Shown: positions 33,544 to 42,956, numbered from the stretch's first letter. The stretch is 64,000 nucleotides of DNA from an uncultured Prevotella sp. (GCA_900320905.1 ONTZ01000027.1:1-64000); one strand, 5' to 3'. The notes: generated by a model not told the origin, from the sequence alone. Numbers and translations are program-made.

Positions 33544-36363
33544 CGCAGGAAGCATGATGACCTCCGCATGGTTGCCAGCCTTCAGCAACTCTGCTACATA
33601 GGCGGCAATCGTCTCAGGTGTCTGGGCATTCACGACCTTCTCATAGTCAGTGTGGAAATCGAGCCCCCATCGGCGCCAGGTATTGATACAACCCAGCCAG
33701 TAGCCGTTCTGCTTCAATTCGTCACCGTGGTTCTTCAACATATATTCCTTCACCTTCTGCAGTTTATCGGGGTCACAGGTCTTGGCGATGGCAGCCACCT
33801 CGTCGCGCATAATCATCAGGGCGGTATCGGCCTTCTCAGGCTTCATCGGACAATAGGCCAGAATCTGTGAAGTACACTCAAAGTCGTCACGACTGGTGCT
33901 GGCCTGTGAGGCAACAGTATAGGCAGCGCTGGCATCCTCGCGGATTTTCTTCAGATATTCCATACTCAGGATCTGTCCTACCATAGAACCCTTGATCACA
34001 TTCTCTAAGGTGTATGGCATAGCCTTTGAGTACCAGTGGACTACGGCGATGGCCTTTGGTGTCTCAGCCTTGTGCTTGAAACTGTTAATCACCTCTCCTG
34101 TGTAGTCTGTATCTACCTGACCACTCTTCACCACCTCTTTCTGTGAGGGCAGCGAGGCGAGATACTGTTCTATGAGTGGACGGATGGCAGCCTCGTCGTA
34201 GTTGCCGATGATGGTGAAGGTGAAAGCGGCGGCATTGGCGGTCTGTTCCTTGGCCATCTGGAGGATGCGGTCATAATCAATGTACTTCAGATCAGACACA
34301 TCCAACGGTTTCATGCGTGGGTTGTGGCAACTGATGGTATTCACCAGTGAGTCGCTGAACACGCTTTCGGGCTGTAGCAGACGGTTCTTCAGCGAGACCT
34401 CAGCGGTCTGCATCATATTATCATACGACTGCTGATCCTTGTTGATCTTGGTGAAGTAGAGATAGACCAACTGAAGCATGGTCTCCACATCCTTTGGCGT
34501 GGAACTGCCGTTGACATGCAGACGGTTGGCGCTGATTGACATCGAGGCACTGGCAATCTTGCCGGCGAGGGCCTTCTCCAACTCGGTATGTGAGAAATTG
34601 CCCAGTCCGCTGACCTCAACCACGTCGTCGAACGTCTTTATATTAACGAAGTCCTTCTCGCCATAGAGGGCAGAGCCTCCGAAGCCTTCGCCTCTCAGCA
34701 GCACCTGATCTTTCTTCAGGTCAGTCTGCTTCAATACGACAGTGGCACCGTTCGACAGCGTCAGTTCGGTATAGCCGAAGAGATCGTTCTTGGTCTCTTT
34801 TGTAATAGAGCCTTTCTGGGGCAGGGTGGTCATCAACGGCTCATCCTTCACATTGTCCACGTAGGCATCAATCTGGGCAGCACGTGCAGTGGCAATGGCT
34901 TTCTTCAGTCCGTCCTCTGTGGGATAGACGGCACCTTCCTTCTCGTTGTTGAAACTCAGCACCACGAGGTTCTTGTCGTTGTTGCTGACGAGTTCCTTTA
35001 TCAGGGTGTTAATACTCTCGATAGGTATCGCAGGCACCAACTGTTTCATCGTCGTATAGGTGTAGTCGATGCTGGGCATTGGATTGTTATTCAGGAAATT
35101 GCCTACGCACTGGTTCACGAACTGGCTGTTGTAGCGCTTGTCCTTGTTGGAAAACGTCTTCTCGAGGTTGCTGATGTAGTTGGCCTTATAACGGCTGTAT
35201 TCCGTCGCAGTGAAACCGAACTCGGCGGCACGACGGGCCTCTGTCAGCGCGGTCTGTATGGCAGCCTCTGTCTGACCTTCCTTTGGTAGCACATCCACCT
35301 CAAAGGCATCAACCGTCTTCGACAGGAGATAGTTGCCATCGCCGACAGATGCCTGCAGGAAAGGACTCTCCGGCTTCTCGGCATATTCCCTCAGACGGTC
35401 GTTGAGCATGCTGAGGGCAGCACCTTTCATATAGTTTGTGATGGTGAATGCCAGTGTGCCTTTTAGTGAGTCGGGGAAAGCCTCGTGTTTCATCATCACA
35501 TAGACCATATTGATCTGCTGCTCTTTGTCCTTGTCAATCACGTAGATAGCCTCGTCATTGTCAGGCACGGGTTCTGTGGTCACCAATGCACGGTTTTCTG
35601 GTAGCGCGATGGGTGAGAAGAGATCCTTGATCTTCTGTTCCACCTTATCGACATCGACATCGCCCACCACGATGATGCCCTGGTTGTCAGGACGGTACCA
35701 CTTCTCATAATATGCCTGCAGGAATGGACGCTCAAAGTTGTCGATAATCTCCATCAGTCCGATAGGCATACGGTGACCGTACTTAGACCCCGGATAGAGT
35801 TTCGGCAGGTCGCGCTCCAGCATACGCTGTGAGGCACTGGTGCGGAGGCGCCACTCCTCATGGATCACACCACGCTCCTTCTCAATCTCCTCCTGCTCCA
35901 ACAGCAGACCGTCGGCCCAGTCGTAGAGAATCAGCAGACAGGAGTCGATGATGCTCTCACGTGTCGTGGGTACATTACTTATATTATAGACCGTTTGGTC
36001 AATCGACGTGTAGGCATTCAGGTCTGTACCGAACTTCACACCGACACTCTCGCACCAGCGCAGCAGTTCGTTGCCCTTGAAGTGCTTCGAGCCGTTGAAG
36101 GCCATGTGCTCTAAGAAGTGGGCCAGTCCGCGCTGGTCGTCATTCTCTTGGATAGACCCCACCCGCTGGGCTATGTAGAACTCGGCGCGGTTCTCGGGCC
36201 AGTTGTTGTGACGGATGTAATACGTCAGTCCGTTGTCCAGTTTGCCGATACGGAAATCGGGATCAACGGGAACTGATGGCAACTGCGACATGTCTTGTGC
36301 CATCATTGCCACTATGCTAATCATCATCAGCACCAGGGCAGCAAAGAATCTTTTCATCTTCAT
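33538..36363 (-). CDS. Secreted M16-family zinc metallopeptidase
   Basis: 941 aa from the ATG at 36363 (MKMKRFFAALVLMMISIVAMMAQ); an in-frame upstream ATG at 36450 would lie before the promoter. Signal peptide about 1-23. Two M16 repeats: the N-terminal one has the inverted zinc motif HFLEH (GLAHFLEHMAFNG) and a downstream Glu in EEIEKERGVIHEEW; the C-terminal repeat is inactive-like. Predicted periplasmic oligopeptide-degrading clamshell of the pitrilysin/insulysin type. Precedes metK. Confidence 0.92.
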   Translation of the reverse strand: MKMKRFFAALVLMMISIVAMMAQDMSQLPSVPVDPDFRIGKLDNGLTYYIRHNNWPENRAEFYIAQRVGSIQENDDQRGLAHFLEHMAFNGSKHFKGNELLRWCESVGVKFGTDLNAYTSIDQTVYNISNVPTTRESIIDSCLLILYDWADGLLLEQEEIEKERGVIHEEWRLRTSASQRMLERDLPKLYPGSKYGHRMPIGLMEIIDNFERPFLQAYYEKWYRPDNQGIIVVGDVDVDKVEQKIKDLFSPIALPENRALVTTEPVPDNDEAIYVIDKDKEQQINMVYVMMKHEAFPDSLKGTLAFTITNYMKGAALSMLNDRLREYAEKPESPFLQASVGDGNYLLSKTVDAFEVDVLPKEGQTEAAIQTALTEARRAAEFGFTATEYSRYKANYISNLEKTFSNKDKRYNSQFVNQCVGNFLNNNPMPSIDYTYTTMKQLVPAIPIESINTLIKELVSNNDKNLVVLSFNNEKEGAVYPTEDGLKKAIATARAAQIDAYVDNVKDEPLMTTLPQKGSITKETKNDLFGYTELTLSNGATVVLKQTDLKKDQVLLRGEGFGGSALYGEKDFVNIKTFDDVVEVSGLGNFSHTELEKALAGKIASASMSISANRLHVNGSSTPKDVETMLQLVYLYFTKINKDQQSYDNMMQTAEVSLKNRLLQPESVFSDSLVNTISCHNPRMKPLDVSDLKYIDYDRILQMAKEQTANAAAFTFTIIGNYDEAAIRPLIEQYLASLPSQKEVVKSGQVDTDYTGEVINSFKHKAETPKAIAVVHWYSKAMPYTLENVIKGSMVGQILSMEYLKKIREDASAAYTVASQASTSRDDFECTSQILAYCPMKPEKADTALMIMRDEVAAIAKTCDPDKLQKVKEYMLKNHGDELKQNGYWLGCINTWRRWGLDFHTDYEKVVNAQTPETIAAYVAELLKAGNHAEVIMLPAE

Positions 36364-36389
36364 AAAGTTGGTTGTTACTATTTTGTGTG

Positions 36390-36397
36390 CAAAATTA
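36390..36397 (-). promoter_or_regulatory. Promoter -7 element of the M16 peptidase
   Basis: Minus strand TAATTTTG with TTG about 20 bases upstream; 27 bases before the ATG at 36363. Confidence 0.6.
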
Positions 36398-36449
36398 CTG
36401 CTTTTTTCCCAATTAGACGCAGTAATTCCGAAAAAACTACACCTTTTCA

Positions 36450-37373
36450 TTATTTTTGGTGATAAGGGTGTTCTGTCCTTTTCATGTTTCTCGGGTGGTG
36501 TTCCAATATCTCTCGACGGAGGGTAGAGGTGTCGATGTGTGTGTAGATCTCGGTGGTGCCGATGCTCTCATGACCCAAGAGGGCTTGGATGACACGGAGG
36601 TCTGCGCCGCCTTCGAGCAGGGCAGTGGCAAAGGAGTGGCGCAGGGTGTGGGGAGAAATGGTCTTCTTGATACCTGCTGCTTCTGCCTGTCGTTTGATCA
36701 TGATGAGAATCATCACTCGGGTGAGGTGGCTGCCATAGCGGTTCAGAAACACATAATCTTCTTCGCCGGGCTTGATTTTCATGTGCTGTCGGTCGTCAAA
36801 CCAGAACCCCAGTTCTTTGATGGCTTTCTGCGAGATAGGCACGAGCCGTTCCTTACTGCCTTTGCCGAACACCCGCACGAACTCCTCATCGAGATAAAGG
36901 TTGGAGAGTTTCAGGTTCACCAGTTCACTGACGCGCAGGCCACAGGAGAAAAGCACCTCGATGATGGCACGGTTGCGGTGTCCCTCCCATTTCGAGAGGT
37001 CGATGCTGTCCTCCAACAAGTCTATCTCCTCTGGCGAAAGCACTTCAGGCAGATGTTCTCCGATCTGGGGTGACTCCAGGAGTTCCGTAGGGTCGTCATC
37101 CCGGTAGCCGTCGAGTTGGAGGAAACGGAAAAAACTCCTTATCCCACTCAGGATGCGGCACTGTGAACGAGCGCCAATACCGATGTCGTGCAGACCTGCC
37201 GAGAAGTGCTCTAAGTCCTCGAGTGTTACCTCTCGGACGTCTTTCTCCTCATGTCTCAGGTAGTCGAGCAGTTTCAGGAGGTCGCGCTGGTAGGCATCGA
37301 GCGTATTGCCCGACATGTTCCGCTGCAACTTCAAGTAGCGCACGTAACCTTTGACAACATCCTTGCCTTCCAT
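36450..37373 (-). CDS. xerD: Tyrosine recombinase XerD-like
   Basis: 307 aa from ATG 37373 (MEGKDVVKGYVRYLKLQRNMS). A longer frame exists but overlaps the upstream permease gene. N-terminal SAM-like core-binding domain about 1-90, catalytic domain about 110-300 with Arg in SCGLRVSELVNL, HxLR in HTLRHSFATALLEGG, His in LLGHESIGTTEIYTH and Tyr in the same segment. Resolves chromosome dimers at dif. It is in a housekeeping neighbourhood without mobile-element signs, so it is not an integrase of an island. Confidence 0.92.
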   Translation of the reverse strand: MEGKDVVKGYVRYLKLQRNMSGNTLDAYQRDLLKLLDYLRHEEKDVREVTLEDLEHFSAGLHDIGIGARSQCRILSGIRSFFRFLQLDGYRDDDPTELLESPQIGEHLPEVLSPEEIDLLEDSIDLSKWEGHRNRAIIEVLFSCGLRVSELVNLKLSNLYLDEEFVRVFGKGSKERLVPISQKAIKELGFWFDDRQHMKIKPGEEDYVFLNRYGSHLTRVMILIMIKRQAEAAGIKKTISPHTLRHSFATALLEGGADLRVIQALLGHESIGTTEIYTHIDTSTLRREILEHHPRNMKRTEHPYHQK

Positions 37374-37378
37374 TTCTC

Positions 37379-38608
37379 TTAGGCTAACAACCGCTTGGCG
37401 AAATAACGGACGGGGTACCAGACGGCGAGGAATCCCACCACCAATACCGTGATGAAGATGAGGATCACATCCTCTGGATGGACACTGACGGGATAGGCGT
37501 TTATCACGAAGGAGGCACTCGATGAACCGAGTTTCACCCAACCGTAGGTCTGTTGGCCCCAACAGAGGGCCAGTCCTAAAAGGATACCGATGATGGCACC
37601 GATGGCAGAAATGAGACGCCCCTCAAACAGGAAGATACGTACAATCTGCTTGTCGGAGGCACCCAGGTTACGCAGCGTCACCACATCGTCCTTCTTGTCG
37701 ATAATCAGCATGGAGAGCGAGCCGATGATGTTGAAGCAGGCAATCATCAGGATAAACGTCAGAAAGATATAGGCCATCAGTTTCTCAATCTTCATAATCT
37801 TAAAGGTGTCGTCCTGTTGTTCGAAACGGTCCTTTACGTAGTATTGGTCACCAGCCAACTCTTTGATTTCCGACTTCACCCGCTCAAAGTTGCTGCCAGC
37901 CTTCAGCCGCAGTTCCAAAGACGATACCATCCCCTGTTGCTCAAAGATGCGACGGGTGAAGTCGATGCTTGTCAGGATATAGTTCTTGTCGTATTTCCCC
38001 TGCATCACCTGAAACAGTACGCCTGGTGAGTAGAGTTCATCCTCCACGAGGCCGTCCATTGGGTTCGCCATATTCAGTTGTCCCTCTCTTCGTGGGGCAT
38101 AGACTTTCAGGGGTTCGTCGTACACATAGCCCGTACCCAGTTGCTCTGCCAGACGGATGCCAGGGATGCCATAGAACATATCTGCGGCATGCAGTTCAAA
38201 CTCGCCGTCGCCTAACAGGATCTCTTTGATGTGTGTCAGTTGGTCGAAGTTGTCTTCTACGCCCTTAATGGTCACCATCGCCTGCCGCCCCCGATAGATG
38301 ACGAGTGCCTGATCCTCCACGCATTCCGTCGCTACCTCTATCTGGGGCAGTTGTTTGATTTGCGTGAGTATCGGGTCGTCGGCTGCTACCGTCTTTCCCA
38401 TCACGGGTGTCACCTTTAGTTGCGGATCGAAACTCGTAAAGAAGGAGGCCACCATATCGTGGAAGCCGTTGAACACGCTGAGTGTCACCACGAGGGCCAT
38501 TGTGGCCACAGCCACTCCCACCACCGAGATGCCGCTGATGACATTGATGGCATGGGTTGACTTCTTCGAGAAGAGATACCTCCTGGCGATAAAGAACGGG
38601 AAGTTCAT
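37379..38608 (-). CDS. LolC/LolE-type ABC transporter permease (FtsX family)
   Basis: 409 aa. One N-terminal span (about 18-48), a large periplasmic MacB-like domain about 50-265, then three spans (about 273-300, 320-350, 370-395). The start FFIARRYLFSKKSTHAINVISGISV is the LolCE signature. Extracts lipoproteins from the inner membrane together with a LolD ATPase, which is not in this window. Overlaps the rbfA stop (ATGA). Confidence 0.9.
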   Translation of the reverse strand: MNFPFFIARRYLFSKKSTHAINVISGISVVGVAVATMALVVTLSVFNGFHDMVASFFTSFDPQLKVTPVMGKTVAADDPILTQIKQLPQIEVATECVEDQALVIYRGRQAMVTIKGVEDNFDQLTHIKEILLGDGEFELHAADMFYGIPGIRLAEQLGTGYVYDEPLKVYAPRREGQLNMANPMDGLVEDELYSPGVLFQVMQGKYDKNYILTSIDFTRRIFEQQGMVSSLELRLKAGSNFERVKSEIKELAGDQYYVKDRFEQQDDTFKIMKIEKLMAYIFLTFILMIACFNIIGSLSMLIIDKKDDVVTLRNLGASDKQIVRIFLFEGRLISAIGAIIGILLGLALCWGQQTYGWVKLGSSSASFVINAYPVSVHPEDVILIFITVLVVGFLAVWYPVRYFAKRLLA

Positions 38609-38940
38609 TTTTTCAGCAGTTCGTCGATATGTTCGATATAGTCCAGACTGTCGTCGATGAAGAAGCGCAACTCAGGGATGATGCGCAGTTGGTTTCTCAC
38701 CCGTGTGCCCAACTCATACCTGATCTGTTTGTTGCTGGCATTGATGTTTTGCAGGATTTCCCCACCCTTCTCACTGGGGAAGATGGAGAGGTAGGCCGTG
38801 CAGATGCTCAGGTCAGGGGATATCTTGGTACGTGTCACAGAGACCATCGTGCCGTGAGTGGCCCGTGTCTGCTGTTGGAATATCAGTGAGAGTTCCTTCT
38901 GGAGCAGCCTCGCAATTTTGTTTTGTCTTGTCTCTTGCAT
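38605..38940 (-). CDS. rbfA: Ribosome-binding factor A
   Basis: 111 aa. Assists late maturation of the 30S subunit. Characteristic start METRQNKI-like (MQETRQNKIARLLQKELSLIF), TISPDLS-type strand (RTKISPDLSICTAYLSIF) and the C-terminal ELRFFIDDSLDYIEHIDELLKK. Shares four bases with the permease gene. Confidence 0.94.
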   Translation of the reverse strand: MQETRQNKIARLLQKELSLIFQQQTRATHGTMVSVTRTKISPDLSICTAYLSIFPSEKGGEILQNINASNKQIRYELGTRVRNQLRIIPELRFFIDDSLDYIEHIDELLKK

Positions 38941-38942
38941 AA

Positions 38943-38978
38943 TTTAGAAATTAGTAATTAGGAATGAGTAATTATGAT
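38943..38978. repeat. Heptamer spacer between O-methyltransferase and rbfA
   Basis: Plus strand AATTTAG AAATTAG TAATTAG GAATGAG TAATTAT: degenerate 7-mers fill the whole gap between the O-methyltransferase stop and the rbfA start. Confidence 0.6.
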
Positions 38979-39655
38979 TACCTTTTCCTTATGATCGTCA
39001 GACCGTCGCGCAGGGGGAGGATTACTTGTTCCACCCTGTCGTCTGCAGCGATGTAGTCGTTGAAGTCTGTAATGCCCTGTGTCTGTTGGTCCTTGTTGTA
39101 GGCAACGTCCACCACATGTCCGTCCCAAAGGGTATTGTCAGCCAGTATAAAACCGCCAGGCCTGAGGATGGAGAGCACCATCTCGTAGCACTCGCGGTAG
39201 GTACGTTTGTCACCGTCGATAAAGGCCATATCAAACTCTATGCCAAGTTTCGGTGCTTCTGTCAGCGCATCACCGATGATGAAGTCAATCTTGTCTGCTA
39301 CAGCAGAGCCTTCTATCCACGGACGGGTGAAGTCCTCCATCTCGTCGTTGATCTCGAAGGTGTAGAGTCGTCCGCCTTCTTGCAGGCCTTCTGCCATCGA
39401 GATGGCACTGTAGCCACTGAACGTTCCTACTTCGAGGATGGTCTGTGGACGGATCATCTGCACCAGCATCTTCAGGAGTCGCCCCTGCAGGTGCCCACTG
39501 GCCATCCGTCCGTGGATGGTGCGGATGTTCGTGGCCCGCCACAGCCTGTAGAGATACTCTGGTTCCGGCTCCGTATGCGCCAGGATATACTCCTCCAATG
39601 AGGTATGGCTTGATTGGTTATCAACATTCCTCATTTCTCCTTTCTCATTCCTCAT
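38978..39655 (-). CDS. SAM-dependent O-methyltransferase (COMT-like)
   Basis: 225 aa. Class I SAM fold: ILEVGTFSGYSAISMAEGL (SAM loop), LYTFEINDE, and metal/catalytic loop MAFIDGDKRTYRECYEMVLSILRPGGFILADNTLWDGHV. Methylates catechol-like or hydroxy groups; substrate unknown. The N-terminal MRNEKGEMRN is encoded by a heptamer repeat and a start at 39634 is also possible. Overlaps the aroQ end by 11 bases. Confidence 0.9.
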   Translation of the reverse strand: MRNEKGEMRNVDNQSSHTSLEEYILAHTEPEPEYLYRLWRATNIRTIHGRMASGHLQGRLLKMLVQMIRPQTILEVGTFSGYSAISMAEGLQEGGRLYTFEINDEMEDFTRPWIEGSAVADKIDFIIGDALTEAPKLGIEFDMAFIDGDKRTYRECYEMVLSILRPGGFILADNTLWDGHVVDVAYNKDQQTQGITDFNDYIAADDRVEQVILPLRDGLTIIRKR

Positions 39656-39660
39656 TAAGA
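39626..39660 (-). repeat. Heptamer repeat supplying aroQ stop and methyltransferase start
   Basis: On the minus strand AATGAGG AATGAGA AAGGAGA AATGAGG AATG: the first units encode the terminal NEE and TGA stop of aroQ, and ATGs inside give the candidate starts of the methyltransferase. Confidence 0.65.
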
Positions 39661-40073
39661 ATTGCCTCTATGGCGAGCCGATAAGAGTCGAGTCCGAACC
39701 CGCAGATCATGCCCTTGCAGGCAGCGGATATCATCGACTTATGACGGAACTCCTCGCGCTGGTGGACATTCGAGATGTGCACCTCTATGACGGGACATTT
39801 CAGGCTCCGGATGCAGTCGTGCAGGGCAACGGAGGTATGCGTATAGGCACCGGCGTTGAGCACGATACCGTCGTAGCCACCAAAGAACCCCACCTCCTGC
39901 ATCTTGTTGATGAGTTCACCTTCCACGTTACTCTGATAGTAGTCTATCTGTACGGCTGGATAGCGTTTCCGCAGTGCCGTCAGACAGTTCTCCATCGATT
40001 CTGAGCCATAGATGCCCGGTTCCCGCTGCCCCAGCAGGTTCAGGTTCGGTCCGTTGATAATCTGAATCTTCAT
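39645..40073 (-). CDS. aroQ: 3-dehydroquinate dehydratase, type II
   Basis: 142 aa from ATG 40073 (MKIQIINGPNLNLLGQREPGIYG); 40079 is an alternative. Third step of the shikimate pathway. Catalytic Tyr in EPGIYG, Asn and His in NAGAYTHTSVAL, EVHISNVHQREEFRHKS lid, and Arg in SYRLAI. Its last codons and TGA come from the heptamer repeat. Confidence 0.96.
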   Translation of the reverse strand: MKIQIINGPNLNLLGQREPGIYGSESMENCLTALRKRYPAVQIDYYQSNVEGELINKMQEVGFFGGYDGIVLNAGAYTHTSVALHDCIRSLKCPVIEVHISNVHQREEFRHKSMISAACKGMICGFGLDSYRLAIEAILNEE

Positions 40074-40087
40074 GTCCAAGTCTCTGT

Positions 40088-40858
40088 TTATTCTATTTTC
40101 TGTTTCTTTTTGGCGGCTTTGATTTCATCAAGAAGTTGTATGATCTCCTGAGACTTCTTTGCCCTTGCTTCATCATCTACCGGGACTTCTTTTTTTATCT
40201 TCTGCCTTTCTTTCTGGTAGATTTCAATCTCCTCGTCGCTGACATCCATCATCTGTTTGCACTGGTCGAACAACGGCTGCATGGAAGTCTTTATCTCATT
40301 ACTGATAAAGGCATAATTTGAGAAATCGAAATTAATGACGCCTTGTAGGGTGGTAAAAAGAGATTCCGCTTTAAGCGTATTCATAATCGAGTCGCACACT
40401 AACGTTTTGTAAGCCGCCCTCGCCTGATAGAACTCTGCTACATTCTCTGTGAAGAGCACATTACCCACCGTATTGATGGTCTCTATGCTCGTCGAGAAGA
40501 TGCGCTCTGTGGTTTCCGTGTAGTCGACTGGCGGGATGAAACGGGCCATTGTGATGGCCGTATTGATGATATCATACTCGGCAGGGTTCTCAGCAAGCCT
40601 TTTTTGATAGAGCATGGCCTCGTGGAACAGGGTGTCGTTTTTCTCCATCCACTGCAACGTGTTGTGCATATCATACATCACCATCATCACGATCTCACGC
40701 TTCGCCTTCTGTTTCGCATTGTAATCGATGATGGCAGCCGTACCGAACGTGAGTGCGATGGACACACTGGTGGCGAAGAGCGACAACAGGAACTGCTTCA
40801 GCGAAGACATTCCGCTGCCCATTTTCAGACTCTTCGGGGTATGTAGTTTAATGTTCAT
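40088..40858 (-). CDS. Unknown membrane-anchored coiled-coil protein
   Basis: 256 aa. One transmembrane segment about 21-44 (KQFLLSLFATSVSIALTFGTAAII), then a mostly helical region (about 50-200) and a strongly charged Lys/Glu C-terminus (about 210-256; EIEIYQKERQKIKKEVP, KAAKKKQKIE). No catalytic motif recognised; I do not recognise the family. Own promoter at 40900-40907. An AATAAGGTGT/TATATA spacer lies between promoter and ATG. First gene of the minus-strand run to xerD. Confidence 0.75.
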   Translation of the reverse strand: MNIKLHTPKSLKMGSGMSSLKQFLLSLFATSVSIALTFGTAAIIDYNAKQKAKREIVMMVMYDMHNTLQWMEKNDTLFHEAMLYQKRLAENPAEYDIINTAITMARFIPPVDYTETTERIFSTSIETINTVGNVLFTENVAEFYQARAAYKTLVCDSIMNTLKAESLFTTLQGVINFDFSNYAFISNEIKTSMQPLFDQCKQMMDVSDEEIEIYQKERQKIKKEVPVDDEARAKKSQEIIQLLDEIKAAKKKQKIE

Positions 40859-40899
40859 GTCGTATGCCTTTACACCTTATTTTATATATAATATGGCTG

Positions 40900-40907
40900 C
40901 AAAGGTA
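40900..40907 (-). promoter_or_regulatory. Promoter -7 element of the unknown membrane-protein gene
   Basis: Minus strand TACCTTTG, 42 bases before the ATG at 40858; divergent from 40971-40978. Confidence 0.6.
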
Positions 40908-40970
40908 CGAATAAGTGAGAAGAAAACCAAAATAAAATGTGATTTATTTTGGTTTTTCCCTGTTTATTTG

Positions 40971-40978
40971 TATCTTTG
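40971..40978 (+). promoter_or_regulatory. Promoter -7 element of the histidine phosphatase
   Basis: TATCTTTG, 19-22 bases before the ATG at 40997/41000. Confidence 0.65.
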
Positions 40979-40996
40979 CACAAAAATATAGATTGA

Positions 40997-42271
40997 ATGA
41001 TGAAGAAGATTTTGACATTAGTGACATTTTTGGTGCTGGGCTTGTCAGCCTGGGCACAACAGACGAACGTGCTTGACCAACTCAAATCCGACCCAAAGAA
41101 GGCTTATGGTACCGATTATCCCTATGCCTTCACGAAGGCTCCACTGACGAAGGCACCACGTGGTTACAAACCGTTTTATATCAGCCACTACGGGCGGCAC
41201 GGTTCGCGCTATTACTGGAATGCATTTCTCTATCGTGAAATGGACAGTTTGCTGACCAATGCCCATCGCAAGCATCAACTCACGGCCGAAGGCGAACAGT
41301 TCTATACGAAGTTCGAGGCCGCCAAGGAGGAACTGTCCACAGGTGTCAGCGAATTGACAGATTTGGGCTGGCAACAGCATCAGCGCATTGCGCGTACGAT
41401 GTACCAGAACTTCCCGCAGGTATTTAAGAATGGCGGAAATGTGCTGGCCATTGCCTCGCTGTCGGGCCGCTGTGTGCTCAGCATGTCGGCCTTCTGTCAG
41501 GAACTGGTGCAGTGCAATCCGAAGATAGAGATCCGCGAGCAGTCATCGCGTTTCACCCTCGACGGTGTCGTACCTGACGACCGCCAGAATCCCGCCCGTC
41601 GCGATTTCCCCAGTGGCAAGCCACGCTACGAGAAGAACCGCGACCAGTTCAAATACACAGACAATTTGGAAGAAACGATCGTCAAGCGTGCCTTCACCAG
41701 TACCGAGGGACTGCCTGGCAGCGTGCACCATATTGGCGAGAACTTCATTAACCTCTATACTTCGCTGCCCAACATCGGCCATGAGGGCATGATGGGCAAC
41801 CTCGTCACCGACAAGGATATAGCCGACCGATGGGAAAACTCCAACCTGGGCTCCTACTCATGGCTGTTCCCCCTCCAATATAGGATGATTCCCATCTTGC
41901 AGGATATCATCAAGAAAGCCGATGCGGTAATCGACGGTAGTAGCGACCACATAGCCGACCTGCGCTTCGGACACGATGACCGTTTGGGGCCGCTCCACAT
42001 TCTCATGGGTATCAATGGTGCCGACAGCGACCCTGAGGATCCGTACCAGGTGAAGAACATCTACCAGAACTGGCAGACTTGTAAGGCTTCGAATATCCAA
42101 CTGGTATTCTATCGTGGGAAGAAGGCGACGGACGAGGTTCTTGTCAAGTGCCTGCTGAATGGTCAGGAGGCCAGCCTTCCGTTGCCATCCGATATGTATC
42201 CCTATTACAAATGGTCTGACTTCCGGCAGTTCTATAATGACCGTTGCAAGGCTCACACACCGTCGGAATAG
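40997..42271 (+). CDS. Secreted histidine-acid phosphatase (phytase/MINPP-like)
   Basis: 424 aa. Signal peptide about 1-20 (MMKKILTLVTFLVLGLSAWA). The catalytic motif YGRHGSRYY holds the nucleophilic His and binding Arg; the usual Pro after RxxR is replaced by Tyr. A second conserved region is FGHDDRLGPLHILMGING (about 325-345), in the place where the HAE/HD proton-donor motif occurs. Removes phosphate from small organic phosphates in the periplasm; substrate not determinable. Ends at a strong bidirectional terminator. Confidence 0.85.
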   Translation: MMKKILTLVTFLVLGLSAWAQQTNVLDQLKSDPKKAYGTDYPYAFTKAPLTKAPRGYKPFYISHYGRHGSRYYWNAFLYREMDSLLTNAHRKHQLTAEGEQFYTKFEAAKEELSTGVSELTDLGWQQHQRIARTMYQNFPQVFKNGGNVLAIASLSGRCVLSMSAFCQELVQCNPKIEIREQSSRFTLDGVVPDDRQNPARRDFPSGKPRYEKNRDQFKYTDNLEETIVKRAFTSTEGLPGSVHHIGENFINLYTSLPNIGHEGMMGNLVTDKDIADRWENSNLGSYSWLFPLQYRMIPILQDIIKKADAVIDGSSDHIADLRFGHDDRLGPLHILMGINGADSDPEDPYQVKNIYQNWQTCKASNIQLVFYRGKKATDEVLVKCLLNGQEASLPLPSDMYPYYKWSDFRQFYNDRCKAHTPSE

Positions 42272-42288
42272 GCCGTAGTAATATCACG

Positions 42289-42325
42289 AAATAACCGCTG
42301 AACTCGTTTGAGTCAGCGGTTATTT
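42289..42325. terminator. Bidirectional terminator
   Basis: AAATAACCGCTGA pairs perfectly with TCAGCGGTTATTT (42313-42325), extended inward by ACTC/GAGT. The TAA stop of the convergent minus-strand gene is inside the right arm. Confidence 0.9.
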
Positions 42326-42859
42326 GTTTAGCAGAGAGGGTCTCTGCCCATGCAACTGGTCGTTGTGATGGCCGTCAGGAAGGCCGCCATTGCCGCCTTG
42401 GTTCTCACCGCCGTTGCCGCCCTGGTTCTCACCGCCGTTGGGCTTATCACCGCCGTTGGGCTTGTCACCGCCTTCGCCCTCATTCTCCTTTTCGCCCTTG
42501 CCGTACTTAGGAAGCACGTACTGGCGATAGTACTTGATGAGTTCGTTCACCTGCGAGATCACCCCCTCGATGCCCTCCGTATTGTCCTCGATGACGGCAG
42601 AGGCATTCAACTTCAGCACCAGTTCGCGGTAAGCCTCGTCGGCAATCTGCTGGGTGTACTCACTGGAGTGGCTGATCTTGTACGCCTCGTCCACCTTTGC
42701 CACACCAGCCACGAAGGGTGTGTAGGCTGCCTCCACCTTCGCAGGGAGTTGGCTCACGCCAGCCTCACCGGAGTCGCGGTAGGTCCTGACGATGTTCAAC
42801 ACCTGCTGCACAAACTCGAGGAATCCCGCCATGCGCAGCGCTTTCAACTGAAAAATCAC
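42320..42859 (-). CDS. Unknown protein with Gly/Asn-rich repeat tail
   Basis: 179 aa. The first 125 residues are helical and charged (FLEFVQQVLNIVRTYRDSG, KVDEAYKISHSSEYTQQIADEAY), followed by a low-complexity tail made of repeats of GGDKPN and GGENQGGN (about 130-165), encoded by CCGCCGTTG-type tandem DNA. No signal peptide and no known catalytic motif. It resembles the C-terminal halves of Bacteroidetes DUF6261-type proteins, but that link is uncertain. Own promoter at 42888-42895. Confidence 0.65.
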   Translation of the reverse strand: MIFQLKALRMAGFLEFVQQVLNIVRTYRDSGEAGVSQLPAKVEAAYTPFVAGVAKVDEAYKISHSSEYTQQIADEAYRELVLKLNASAVIEDNTEGIEGVISQVNELIKYYRQYVLPKYGKGEKENEGEGGDKPNGGDKPNGGENQGGNGGENQGGNGGLPDGHHNDQLHGQRPSLLNK

Positions 42860-42887
42860 AATTTGCCCGTGTGTTGCATCAACGATG

Positions 42888-42895
42888 CAAAGGTA
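42888..42895 (-). promoter_or_regulatory. Promoter -7 element of the Gly-rich-tail gene
   Basis: Minus strand TACCTTTG, 29 bases before the ATG. Confidence 0.6.
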
Positions 42896-42956
42896 CTACT
42901 TTCTTCTGAATCTACCAAACATTTTGCCAAATATTTTTGTTAAAAATTGAAAATAA

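Noticed and set aside
36450-37373. Integrase of a mobile island
   Set aside because: The tyrosine recombinase is 307 aa, XerD-like, closely spaced with housekeeping genes, with no att repeats or cargo genes nearby.
40997-42271. Phytase named precisely
   Set aside because: The RHGxR motif is present but with Tyr in place of the usual Pro, and no plain HAE motif is seen, so only the broad histidine-acid-phosphatase family is claimed.
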